The notes below the pieces were generated by a model. The model searched no databases. It saw nothing but the letters and a program-made list of their open reading frames with translations, and was not told the origin of the DNA. Below, one piece after another: positions 41,856 to 50,125 of a DNA stretch of 64,000 nt. This DNA comes from Micromonospora parathelypteridis (GTDB lineage: Bacteria; Actinomycetota; Actinomycetes; Mycobacteriales; Micromonosporaceae): contig NZ_JACHDP010000001.1 of assembly GCF_014201145.1 (NCBI RefSeq), positions 6,758,001-6,822,000 of the forward strand. Direction: 5' to 3'. A program made the translations under genes and the position numbers. Position 1 is the stretch's first letter. Every line of letters begins with the position of its first letter.

Positions 41856-43065
41856 GCCGCCGGCCGCCGACCCGGTACGCCCGCAGCTACTGCGACCGCG
41901 CCAGGGGGTGCAGCCGACCACCTCGACGGAACTCTTCTTCGACCTGGTCTTCATCTTCACGATCACCCAGTTGTCGCACTACCTGATCGCGCACCCGGAC
42001 TGGCGTGGCGCCGCGCGGACCGGGCTGTTGCTGGCGCTGGTCTGGTTCGTCTGGATCTACACCACCTGGCTGACCAACTGGCTGCAACCGGATCAGGGGC
42101 CGGTGCGGGCGATGTTGATCGCGGTGGCGCTGGGCAGCCTGTTGTTGTCGGCGGCGATCCCGGAGGCCTTCGGCTCGACCGGCCTGCTCTTCGCGCTGGT
42201 CTACGTGACTGTGCAGGTGGGCCGCACCCTGTTCGCGTTGTGGGCGGTGCAGGGCAGCCCGTGGCTGGTAGCCGGATTTCAGCAGTCGCTGCCGTGGATC
42301 ACCGGGACGTCGGTGCTGGTGGTCCTCGGTGGCCTGGTCGACGGTGCCGCCCGGGGCGCGGTGTGGACGGCGGTGATCGTGATCGAGGTGGTCGGCCTAT
42401 CGATCGGCTATCCCCTGCCCCGACGCGGGCGTAGCCGACCCGAGCGGTGGATGGTGGAGGGTGGGCATCTGTCCGAGCGGTCCGCGGCGTTCGTCCTGAT
42501 CGCGTTGGGCGAGTCGATCCTGGTCACCGGGAGCACCCTCACGTCGCACGTGGACCTGGTGACGTCCGGGGCGTTCCTGCTGGCGTTCGCCGGTTCGGTG
42601 GCGCTGTGGTGGGTGTACTTCGCCCGCTCGGCGCCGGCCGCGACGGAGGTCATCGCCCAGGCCGGCGAGCGCACCGGCGCCCTGAGCCGGGTGGCGTTCA
42701 ACTACCTGCACCCGGTGATCGTCGCCGGCGTGATCGTCACCTCGGCGAGCGACGAGCGGTTGCTGCGCGAGCCCGGCGCGCCTGCCACTGCGGTTGCCGC
42801 GCTGCTCACCCTCGGTGGTCCGGCGCTGTTCCTGGCCGGGCACGCCGCGTACAAGGCGCTGTTGTGGCGGATCCTGCCGATCAGCCGGATCGTGGCGGTG
42901 GTGGTGTTGCTGGCACTGATCCCGGTCTGTGTGGGGCTGGAGGTGCCCGTCGCGGCGTGCGCCGCGGTGGCGTTGGCGGTGACCGTCGCCGTGATCGTGA
43001 CCGACCGGTTCCGAGCGGCCGCGGCGACTCCTCAGTCGCGGGGGCCGAGGTCGCCGCTGCGGTAG
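41842..43065 (+). CDS. Low-temperature requirement (LtrA) family membrane protein
   Basis: About 407 residues from GTG 41842. Ten or more hydrophobic segments and the LtrA hallmarks: TSTELFFDLVFIFTITQLSH near residue 27, HLSERSAAFVLIALGESILV in the middle and a LVWFVWIYTTWL helix. The family was named from a Listeria mutant unable to grow at low temperature; the biochemical role is unknown. Co-translated with the preceding membrane-anchored protein. Its 3' end overlaps the convergent thymidine kinase gene by 34 bp. Confidence 0.9.
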   Translation: MTPSEPPAADPVRPQLLRPRQGVQPTTSTELFFDLVFIFTITQLSHYLIAHPDWRGAARTGLLLALVWFVWIYTTWLTNWLQPDQGPVRAMLIAVALGSLLLSAAIPEAFGSTGLLFALVYVTVQVGRTLFALWAVQGSPWLVAGFQQSLPWITGTSVLVVLGGLVDGAARGAVWTAVIVIEVVGLSIGYPLPRRGRSRPERWMVEGGHLSERSAAFVLIALGESILVTGSTLTSHVDLVTSGAFLLAFAGSVALWWVYFARSAPAATEVIAQAGERTGALSRVAFNYLHPVIVAGVIVTSASDERLLREPGAPATAVAALLTLGGPALFLAGHAAYKALLWRILPISRIVAVVVLLALIPVCVGLEVPVAACAAVALAVTVAVIVTDRFRAAAATPQSRGPRSPLR

Positions 43066-43748
43066 TGCCGGCGGCAGAGCACCTGGTAGCGCACCTCGGC
43101 GGTGTCCACGGTGTCGCCGATGACGACCTGCGCGCCCTCGCGGACGACCCGCCCGTCGACGACGCGGGCGTTGAGCAGCCCTTCCCGGCCGCACCAGCAG
43201 AGGACCTCGACCTGGATGCGGGCCACCTGGTCGGCCAACTCGAACAGGCGCTGCGCGGCGGGGAACAGGCGGGACCGGAAGTCGGTGGCCAGGCCGAACG
43301 CGAACACGTCGACGTCGTAGCTGTCGACCAGCTCAGCCATCTGCTCGACGTGCTCGACGGTGTAGAAGCACGCCTCGTCGCAGATCAGGTAGTCGACGCG
43401 TACCCCGTCGGCCCACCGGCCGCGGACCAGGGCCCGCAGGTCCAGGTCGTCGGTGACCTCGATGGCCTCGTGGGCCAGGCCGATGCGGGTGGTGACCTGC
43501 GGGCCCAGCGACCGGTCGATGCGGGTGGTGACCAGCCCGCGACGGCCCTGCCGGGCGTGGTTGTAGTTCATCTGCAGCGCCATCGTCGACTTGCCGCAGT
43601 CCATCGGCCCCCAGAAGAACTTCAACGCCGCGGCGTGCACCGGACGCCCGTCGAGCCCGCGCGCAGCCGCGCACCCGGCCGGAGCGTGCGGCTGGCCGGG
43701 GAACGGGTGGGCCAGGCAGGTCGGGGCGGTGGCGGCGTCGTCAGTCAC
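43032..43748 (-). CDS. tdk: Thymidine kinase
   Basis: About 238 residues from GTG 43748. P-loop GPMDCGKST, Walker-B-like ICDEACF with the LID region after it, and the zinc ribbon LCWCGREG...LCRRHY are complete, so it should phosphorylate thymidine/deoxyuridine in the salvage pathway. An N-terminal extension of ~43 residues contains Cys11, His14, His21 and Cys26, unusual for the family; the shorter product from GTG 43640 would match normal length. The extension is preceded by TAGGCT, compatible with a leaderless transcript. Convergent overlap with ltrA. Confidence 0.93.
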   Translation of the reverse strand: MTDDAATAPTCLAHPFPGQPHAPAGCAAARGLDGRPVHAAALKFFWGPMDCGKSTMALQMNYNHARQGRRGLVTTRIDRSLGPQVTTRIGLAHEAIEVTDDLDLRALVRGRWADGVRVDYLICDEACFYTVEHVEQMAELVDSYDVDVFAFGLATDFRSRLFPAAQRLFELADQVARIQVEVLCWCGREGLLNARVVDGRVVREGAQVVIGDTVDTAEVRYQVLCRRHYRSGDLGPRD

Positions 43749-43804
43749 GGTCGGGCAGCCTAGCCGATCGACCGGTCCTGATCTGTTGGGCGCGGGATGC
43801 GTGC

Positions 43805-45196
43805 TCAGAGCACCCGGGGTGGCGTGTTGCCGGCGGCGACGATGGCACGCCGGATCGGCACGGCGGCGAGGAGCAGGAACCCGACCACGAAGAAGATCAG
43901 GAGTGAGACCAGGCCCACCCGGTAGGAGGAGGTGAGCTGGAACACCAGGCCGAAGGCGAGCGGGCCGAGCCAGCTGGTGCCCTTGTCGCTGATCTCGTAG
44001 AAGCCGTAGTACTCGCCTTCCTTGCCGGCCGGGATGAGCTGGCTGAACAGCGATCGGCTCAACGCCTGGCTGCCGCCGAGGACCACGCCGATGGCCGCGC
44101 CGAGGATCATGAACTGCCTCGGCGCCTCGGCGGGCAGCCGGAACGCGGCGATGATCACACCGGTCCAGAGCACCAGGCTGAGCAGCACGGTTTTCCAGGC
44201 GCCGATGCGCTTGGCCAGCGCGCCGAGGCTCAGCGCGCCGCCGAAGGCGAGGAACTGCACCAGCAGGATCGTGACGATCAGGGTGTCCTGCTCCAGGCGC
44301 AGCTCCTCGGTGCCGTACTGGCTGGCCAGAGTGATGACGGTCTGGATGCCGTCGTTGTAGACGAGGAAGGCGAGCAGGAAGAACAGCGTCAACGGGTACG
44401 CCTTGATCTGCCGCATGGTGCGGCCGAGTTGCCGGAACCCGTCGGTGAGCACGTTGCCGCCGGCGGTCAGGGCCGCGACGGTCGGGTGCTCGCGCAGCCA
44501 GCGCAGCGGCACCAGGGTGAACGCCGCCCACCACACTCCGGCGGACACGATCGACCAGCGGGCCAGGTCCAGGGTGCGTTGCGGGTTGTCCCCGTCGTCG
44601 AACAGGGTGATCGCGACGAGGTTGAGCGCCAGCAGCAGACCGCCGCCCAGATAGCCCAGCGCCCAGCCGCGGCTGGAGATGCCGTCGCGTTCGTCGGGGC
44701 CGCCGAGTTGGGGCAGGAACGAGTTGTAGACCACGATCGCGGCACCGAAGGAGATGTTGGCGATCAGGAACAGCGCCCCGCCGAGCAGGTAGCGGTCGCC
44801 GGTGACGAAGGCCATCGCGATGGTCGCGCCGGCGCCGGTGAACGCGGCACCGCCGAGCAGTCGCTTCTTGTGCGCGGACCGGTCGGCGATCGCCCCGATC
44901 ACCGGCAGCACGAACACGGTGAGGAACACCGACAGTGAGATCAGGTACGGGTAGTAGGACCCGGCCGCGACCTTGATGCCCAGCGGGTACACGAAGCCGT
45001 CGCAGGTGTCCGCGCCCAGCTCGCAGCCGGCGGCCAGCTCGGCGACGGTGGTCAGGAACGGGCCGAGGAACACGGTGATCACCGTGGTCTGGAACGCGGA
45101 GTTGGCCCAGTCGTAGATGTACCAGCCGCTGCGCTCACGGCGGGTGCTTGCCGGAGGCGGCGTGTCGTCCACCGTGGGGGTCACGGTCTCGGCCAT
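43805..45196 (-). CDS. UMF1/Atg22-type MFS transporter
   Basis: About 463 residues with twelve hydrophobic segments. Family hallmarks include RSGWYIYDWANSAFQTTVIT near the start, the PVIGAIADRSAHKKRL loop, and GGSQALSRSLFSQLIPAGKE with FYGFYEISDKGTSWLGPL. In yeast the group exports amino acids from the vacuole; bacterial members are poorly characterised. AAGGA lies seven bases before ATG 45196. It follows the GDPD gene after 17 bp, so they are likely co-transcribed, possibly with tdk downstream. Confidence 0.9.
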   Translation of the reverse strand: MAETVTPTVDDTPPPASTRRERSGWYIYDWANSAFQTTVITVFLGPFLTTVAELAAGCELGADTCDGFVYPLGIKVAAGSYYPYLISLSVFLTVFVLPVIGAIADRSAHKKRLLGGAAFTGAGATIAMAFVTGDRYLLGGALFLIANISFGAAIVVYNSFLPQLGGPDERDGISSRGWALGYLGGGLLLALNLVAITLFDDGDNPQRTLDLARWSIVSAGVWWAAFTLVPLRWLREHPTVAALTAGGNVLTDGFRQLGRTMRQIKAYPLTLFFLLAFLVYNDGIQTVITLASQYGTEELRLEQDTLIVTILLVQFLAFGGALSLGALAKRIGAWKTVLLSLVLWTGVIIAAFRLPAEAPRQFMILGAAIGVVLGGSQALSRSLFSQLIPAGKEGEYYGFYEISDKGTSWLGPLAFGLVFQLTSSYRVGLVSLLIFFVVGFLLLAAVPIRRAIVAAGNTPPRVL

Positions 45197-45213
45197 CGGG
45201 GGTCCTTCGATGG

Positions 45214-45981
45214 TCAGGCGGCCCAGTGGCCGCGGCTGCGGTAGACGTCGCGCAGCACGCCGACGTGATCGGTCATGATGCCATCCACGCCACGATCCAG
45301 TAAGTCGTGCATCTGGGCGGGTTCGTCGATCGTCCAGACGTGCACCTGCAGACCGAGTCGGTGGCAGTAGTCGAGGAACCGGCGGTCCACCACCGGCACC
45401 CGCCCGTAGTGCGGCGGGACCTGCGCGGCTACCACCGACGGGGGCAACCGCAGTGGACGTCCGTGCAGGGAGGCGAGCCGCAGCCGGGCGACTCCGCGCA
45501 TGCCGAGACTGGTCGCGATCCGCCCTTCGGTGAGCGCGCGCATCCGGGTCAGGCGGGCGTCGCTGAACGACGCCAGCAGAACCCGGTCGGCGGCGCCGGC
45601 CCGGGTCACGGTCGCGACCGTCGGTTCGACGCCGCCGTCGGCCTTCACGTCGATGTTGAAGCGGACCTGCGGCCAGGCCTCCAGCACCTCGTCGAGCCGG
45701 GGTACGACGGCAGCGCCGCCGACGCGTACCGAGGCGAGGTCGGCCCAGCTCAGATCAGCGATGCGCCCGGCCTCGCCGGTGACCCGCCGCAACGTCGGGT
45801 CATGGAAGATCACCGCCACGCCGTCCGCGGTGGCGTGCACGTCGGTCTCCACGTACCGGTAGCCGAGCCCGACGGCGCGGGCGAACGCCTCGGTGGTGTT
45901 CTCGTCGCCCTCGGCGGCGCCGCCACGGTGGGCGAACGCCAGCGGCGCGGGTGCGTCGAGGTAGCCGAATCGGGTCAACAC
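45214..45981 (-). CDS. Glycerophosphodiester phosphodiesterase
   Basis: About 255 residues. TIM-barrel GDPD with the HRG motif (AFAHRGGAAEGDENTTEAF), metal/catalytic ETDVHATADGVAVIFHD carrying the Glu-Asp and second His, and NIDVKADG on strand 5. It hydrolyses glycerophosphodiesters from phospholipids to glycerol-3-phosphate and an alcohol. GTG 45981 or TTG 45978 is the start. No signal peptide, so cytoplasmic. Heads a same-strand run with the UMF1-type transporter. Confidence 0.93.
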   Translation of the reverse strand: MLTRFGYLDAPAPLAFAHRGGAAEGDENTTEAFARAVGLGYRYVETDVHATADGVAVIFHDPTLRRVTGEAGRIADLSWADLASVRVGGAAVVPRLDEVLEAWPQVRFNIDVKADGGVEPTVATVTRAGAADRVLLASFSDARLTRMRALTEGRIATSLGMRGVARLRLASLHGRPLRLPPSVVAAQVPPHYGRVPVVDRRFLDYCHRLGLQVHVWTIDEPAQMHDLLDRGVDGIMTDHVGVLRDVYRSRGHWAA

Positions 45982-46089
45982 GCGACGCAGTATGCCCGCC
46001 GCCGGTGGATCGTGGGTGACCTGCGGGCGACATTCGTCGTCCAGTGGCCCCCTCGACGCTCAGGCCAACCAGTCGCCACTCGCGAGTGG

Positions 46090-47046
46090 TCAGCGCCCCA
46101 GGAGCCGGAGCGTCTCGTCCCAGAGGCGGTCGGCGGCCTTCTCGTCGAGGGCGTACGGGAGCACGCCGCTTCTGCCGTCGGCGCGCTCGGCGATGATCGC
46201 CTCGTTGGCGTCCTCGAAGTAGCGGCCGGTCACGCCGTCGATCTCGGGGGACGCGGCCAGCAGGACCGAGGTGGCCGCGCCCTGCTGCGGGGTCTTCCAG
46301 CCCGGCGGCACCGAGAGGCGGTTGCCCTGCTCGTCGAGGGCGCCGACGAAGCGCAGCTGCGCGTCGTCGAGGTGTCGTTGCAGGTTGGTCATGATGCCGC
46401 CGGGGTGCAGGGCGTTGGCGGTGATGCCGTCGGCGGCCCATTTCCGGGCCAGGGCGACGGTGAACAGGATGTTGGCGGTCTTCGACTGGCCGTACGCGGA
46501 CCACGCCTCATAGGGCCGAGCGGTGAAGTGGATGTCGTCGAAGACGACCGGCGACTGCTGGTGGGCCGATGAGCTGACGACGACGATCCGGGCGCCCCGC
46601 GCCGCGGTGAGCGCGTCGTGCAGACCCAGGGTCAGTTCGGCGTGGCCGAGGTGGTTGATCGCGAACTGTGTCTCCCAGCCTTCGACGGTCCGGGTCAGCT
46701 CCGGCAGGGCCATGACTCCGGCGTTGTTGACCAGAATGTGCAGCGGGCCTGTCCAGCTGGCCACGAAGGCGTCGATGGAGGCGCGGTGGGACAGGTCGAG
46801 GTGGTCGACCCGAACCTTGCCGGACGCCCCGCCCGCCGCGATGTCGGCGGCGGTCCGCTCACCGGCGGTGGTGTCGCGCACCGCCAACGTCACCTCGGCG
46901 CCGGCGGTGGCCAGGGCCCGCGCGGTTTCCAGGCCGATGCCGGAGGCGCCGCCGGTGACCACTGCCCGCCTGCCGGCGAGGTCGACGCCGGCGATCACCT
47001 CGATGGCGGTCGACTGGGCGGAGTAGGGGGTGATGATTCGTGACAT
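46090..47046 (-). CDS. SDR-family oxidoreductase (retinol dehydrogenase-like)
   Basis: About 318 residues. Classical SDR: TGGASGIG (~32-39), NNAGVM, catalytic Ser in VVVSSSAHQ and YGQSK active-site Tyr/Lys, with DIHFT between them as in retinol-dehydrogenase/WWOX-like bacterial SDRs. AGGAG lies seven bases before ATG 47046. Follows the TetR gene on the same strand after 58 bp, downstream of a perfect operator, so it is probably repressed by that TetR. Substrate unknown. Confidence 0.92.
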   Translation of the reverse strand: MSRIITPYSAQSTAIEVIAGVDLAGRRAVVTGGASGIGLETARALATAGAEVTLAVRDTTAGERTAADIAAGGASGKVRVDHLDLSHRASIDAFVASWTGPLHILVNNAGVMALPELTRTVEGWETQFAINHLGHAELTLGLHDALTAARGARIVVVSSSAHQQSPVVFDDIHFTARPYEAWSAYGQSKTANILFTVALARKWAADGITANALHPGGIMTNLQRHLDDAQLRFVGALDEQGNRLSVPPGWKTPQQGAATSVLLAASPEIDGVTGRYFEDANEAIIAERADGRSGVLPYALDEKAADRLWDETLRLLGR

Positions 47047-47104
47047 TTCGGGTCTCCTGGGATGCAGGGTATCGGTACAGGTCCTCGGTGTACGACAGGG
47101 TCTG

Positions 47105-47680
47105 TCAGCGGTGGAGCAGCCGCAGCGCCCGGCGGATCCGGTCGCGGAACTCGTCCCTGGTCGCCGAGGTCGACTTCCAGGTCAGCGCGGCGGAGAAGAG
47201 CAGGTCCATCACGTCGTCCGCGGTTTGCTCCTCGCCGAGGAGGCCGGCCGGGGCGGCAGCGTCGAGGTGGGCACGCAGCGTCGCCTGCGCCCGCTCCTGG
47301 TAGTCGGAGAACATCGAGCCCAGCTGCGGCCCGCTGTTCTCCAGCAAGTCGCTGAGGTCGCGGGCCATCTGGGTGCCGATGTACGGGCCCATCAGCGCGT
47401 CCAGCCCGGCCACGATCTGCTCGTCGAAGCTGAGCGCCTGGTCGGCGAATCGGGCCTCCATGCCCCGCTGGGCGTGCTCCATGACGCCCTGCATGGTGGC
47501 GCGATAGAGCTGTTCCTTGTTCGGGAACGTCAGATACAGGCCGGGCCGGGAGATGCCGGCAGCCTTGGCGACCGCCTCCATCGACGTCTTCTGGAAGCCG
47601 TAGCGCCCGAACACCCCGACCGCCGCCGCGAGGACGGCGGAGCGCTTCGGGTCCGCGTCATCCATCTCCACGTTGCTCAC
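47105..47680 (-). CDS. TetR-family transcriptional regulator
   Basis: About 191 residues. HTH clear (SAVLAAAVGVFGRYGFQKTS, AVAKAAGISRPGLYLTFPNK). The start lies among several in-frame candidates (GTG 47689, GTG 47680, GTG 47671, ATG 47665); GTG 47680 is preferred for AAGG eight bases upstream. First gene of an operon with an SDR; a 29-bp perfect palindrome lies immediately upstream of the start, so autorepression is likely. Confidence 0.9.
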   Translation of the reverse strand: MSNVEMDDADPKRSAVLAAAVGVFGRYGFQKTSMEAVAKAAGISRPGLYLTFPNKEQLYRATMQGVMEHAQRGMEARFADQALSFDEQIVAGLDALMGPYIGTQMARDLSDLLENSGPQLGSMFSDYQERAQATLRAHLDAAAPAGLLGEEQTADDVMDLLFSAALTWKSTSATRDEFRDRIRRALRLLHR

Positions 47681-47689
47681 GTTAGACAC

Positions 47690-47718
47690 CTTAGACAGAT
47701 TTCTGGAATCTGTCTAAG
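47690..47718. promoter_or_regulatory. TetR operator, 12-bp perfect arms
   Basis: CTTAGACAGATT (47690-47701) and AATCTGTCTAAG (47707-47718) are perfect inverted arms with a 5-bp spacer. A further half, GTTAGACA, lies at 47681. The operator is 10 bp upstream of the preferred TetR start. Confidence 0.82.
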
Positions 47719-47771
47719 CTGTCAGCGATGCTTGTGACGGTGCACACGGCTTCGCGCCGCCACCCCCGGCC

Positions 47772-48539
47772 TCAGCGGGAGTGGCGGCGGTGCGCCCGGC
47801 TGAGGTCGGTCGGGCGGCCGGGGTCGATGTGCCGGGGCAGGTCGGGTTCGTCGGGGCGCAGTGGGGCGAGGGTGTCGGTGAGCGCGTCGATGATCCGGTC
47901 GGTGGCCCTGCGGGCGGCGCCGGGATGGGCGGCGGTCGTCTCGCCCAGGTCGACGGGCGCGCCGAAGTGCACCCGGATCACCGGGCGGCGCCACAGCGAG
48001 CGGGCGATGCCGCGCAGCATTCCCCGGGGCGCCTCGTAGGGCAGCACCTCGTGCGAGCCCCACTGGGCGATCGGGACGACCGGAGCGCCGCAGGCCAGAG
48101 CGAGTCGGGCGGCGCCGGTCTTGCCGCGTTCGGGCCACATGCCGGGGTCCAGGCCGATGCGTCCCTCGGGGTAGATGAGGATCACCGACCCCCGGCCGAC
48201 GGCAGCGGCGGCATCGTCGAGTGCCCGGTGCACGGCGCTGGTGCCCCGGTCGACCCGGATGTGCCCGGCGTGGCGCATGGCGGCGCCGAACACCGGTACG
48301 CGGAACAGCCCGGCGGTCGCCATGATCCGGGGGGCGATGCCGCGGGCCTGGCAGGCGGCAGCCATCACCAGCGGGTCGAACGGGCTGATGTGGTTGGCGG
48401 CCAGCACCAACGGGCCGCGGCGCAGGTGCGCGGGAACGTCGCCGGTGACCTCGAGGCGGGCCAGCAGGCCGACCAGGCCCCGCATCAGTACGAGGGCGGT
48501 GCGCCAGATCAGCGGCGGCTGCCAGTGCGTGGTGTCCAT
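47772..48539 (-). CDS. 1-acylglycerol-3-phosphate acyltransferase-like protein
   Basis: About 255 residues. PlsC-like motifs: NHISPFD with His50/Asp55, then VPVFGAAMRHAGHIRVDRG and YPEGRIG with Glu125 for the glycerol-3-phosphate site, and APVVPIAQWG. It would acylate lysophosphatidate or another lysolipid at the membrane. ATG 48539 is taken; an ATG at 48611 is in frame and also possible, with weak ribosome sites for both. A 9-bp-stem GC hairpin overlaps its stop. Monocistronic, divergent from cydAB. Confidence 0.88.
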   Translation of the reverse strand: MDTTHWQPPLIWRTALVLMRGLVGLLARLEVTGDVPAHLRRGPLVLAANHISPFDPLVMAAACQARGIAPRIMATAGLFRVPVFGAAMRHAGHIRVDRGTSAVHRALDDAAAAVGRGSVILIYPEGRIGLDPGMWPERGKTGAARLALACGAPVVPIAQWGSHEVLPYEAPRGMLRGIARSLWRRPVIRVHFGAPVDLGETTAAHPGAARRATDRIIDALTDTLAPLRPDEPDLPRHIDPGRPTDLSRAHRRHSR

Positions 48540-48642
48540 CAGCGCGCCATCGTCGCACGTGGCGGCGGGGCCAGGAGGGCGGGTCCGGGGGACCGGGGTG
48601 ATCAGAGTCATTCGTCCCGGGCCGGTTCGAGCCGCCCGACTT

Positions 48643-48677
48643 CTACGACGAGCAGTAGTATTTACTACGTCTCGTAG
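48643..48677. promoter_or_regulatory. Nested dyad before cydA
   Basis: GTAGTA-TT-TACTAC (48655-48668) sits inside outer arms CTACGA (48643-48648) and TCGTAG (48672-48677). The block is AT-richer than its surroundings and is 22 bp upstream of cydA, so it is probably its operator. It is not a Rex-type site. Confidence 0.55.
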
Positions 48678-48698
48678 TACGGATGGCTGGGGGTTCGA

Positions 48699-50111
48699 GT
48701 GGACGCGTTGGACGTTGCCCGCTGGCAGTTCGGTGTCACCACCGTCTACCACTTTCTCTTCGTACCGCTGACCATCGGCCTGTCCGTGCTGGTGGCGATC
48801 CTGCAGACGATGTGGCACCGCACCGGCAACGAGCGCTACCTCAAGCTGACCAAGTTCTACGGCAAGCTCTTCCTGATCAACTTCGCCATGGGCGTGGTCA
48901 CCGGCATCGTGCAGGAGTTCCAGTTCGGCATGAACTGGAGCGACTACTCCCGCTTCGTCGGCGACATCTTCGGCGCCCCGCTCGCCATCGAGGCGCTGGT
49001 CGCCTTCTTCCTCGAATCCACCTTCATCGGCCTGTGGATCTTCGGCTGGGACCGGCTGCCCAAGCGGGCGCACCTGGCCAGCATCTGGGCCGCCGCGATC
49101 GGCACCAACCTCAGCGCGTACTTCATCCTCGCCGCGAACTCGTTCATGCAGAACCCGGTCGGCTACCGGATCAACCCGGACAGCGGACGTGCCGAGCTGA
49201 CCGACTTCCCGGCCGTGCTGACCAACAAGGTCGCCCTGATCACCTTCCCGCACACCCTGGCCGGCTCCTTCCTGGTCGCCGGGTCGCTGATCGTCGCCGT
49301 CGGGCTCTGGCACGTCATCCGCAACCGCGACTCCGCCGACACCGGCGCCTACCGCTTCGCCACGAAGTTCGGCTCCTGGGTGGTCCTGGTCGCCTCCGCC
49401 GCCGTGCTGTTCACCGGCGACATCCAGGGCAAGATCATGACGGACGTGCAGCCGATGAAGATGGCCGCCGCCGAGGGTCTCTACAGCACCGAGAGCCCCG
49501 CCTCGTTCTCCGTGCTCACCATCGGCAGCCTGGATGGCAGCCGCGAGGTGTTCGCGCTCAAGATCCCGTACCTGCTGTCGTACCTGGGCACCGGCGACCC
49601 GCACGGCACCGTACGCGGCATCGACGACCTGCAGGCCCAGTACGCCACCCAGTACGGGGCGGGCAGCTACACCCCGATCATCCCGGTCACCTACTGGAGC
49701 TTCCGCTTCATGATCACGTTCGGGTTGGCCGCTGGCGCGATCGCCCTGCTCGTGCTCTGGAGCCAGCGCAAGGGCCGCACCCCGAGCAGCAAGTGGCTGC
49801 TGCGCGCCGGGCTGGCCATGCCGGTGCTGCCGTTGCTGGCCAACTCCTTCGGCTGGATCTTCACCGAGATGGGCCGCCAGCCGTGGATCGTCTTCGGCGA
49901 GATGCTGACCCGCAACGGCGTGTCCCGCAGCGTCTCGCTGGCCGAGGTGCTCACCTCGTTCACCGCCTTCACGCTGATCTACGCCACCCTCGCCGTGATC
50001 GAGGTCAAGCTGCTGCTGCGCTACGCCAAGGCCGGCGTACCGGACGTCACCGAACATCCCCCCGCCGACGACACCGACGACGCCGAGCGCCCGCTCGCCT
50101 TCGCCTACTGA
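48699..50111 (+). CDS. cydA: Cytochrome bd ubiquinol oxidase subunit I
   Basis: About 470 residues from a GTG start preceded by GGGGG. Nine-TM fold with the heme ligand His18 (VYHFLF), the Q-loop region (residues ~240-340, shorter than in E. coli), the FTEMGRQPW motif containing the heme b558 Met ligand, and ALAIEALVAFFLEST. It oxidises menaquinol/ubiquinol and passes electrons to the heme b595/d site for oxygen reduction at low oxygen. Transcribed with cydB after 14 bp. No cydDC genes are visible here. Confidence 0.97.
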   Translation: MDALDVARWQFGVTTVYHFLFVPLTIGLSVLVAILQTMWHRTGNERYLKLTKFYGKLFLINFAMGVVTGIVQEFQFGMNWSDYSRFVGDIFGAPLAIEALVAFFLESTFIGLWIFGWDRLPKRAHLASIWAAAIGTNLSAYFILAANSFMQNPVGYRINPDSGRAELTDFPAVLTNKVALITFPHTLAGSFLVAGSLIVAVGLWHVIRNRDSADTGAYRFATKFGSWVVLVASAAVLFTGDIQGKIMTDVQPMKMAAAEGLYSTESPASFSVLTIGSLDGSREVFALKIPYLLSYLGTGDPHGTVRGIDDLQAQYATQYGAGSYTPIIPVTYWSFRFMITFGLAAGAIALLVLWSQRKGRTPSSKWLLRAGLAMPVLPLLANSFGWIFTEMGRQPWIVFGEMLTRNGVSRSVSLAEVLTSFTAFTLIYATLAVIEVKLLLRYAKAGVPDVTEHPPADDTDDAERPLAFAY

Positions 50112-50125
50112 TCCCGGAGCCCATC

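Noticed and set aside
48540..50057. Long reverse-strand frame across cydA joined to the acyltransferase
   Set aside because: The product is a low-complexity Gly/Asp/Glu/His sequence typical of the antisense of a GC-rich membrane protein gene.
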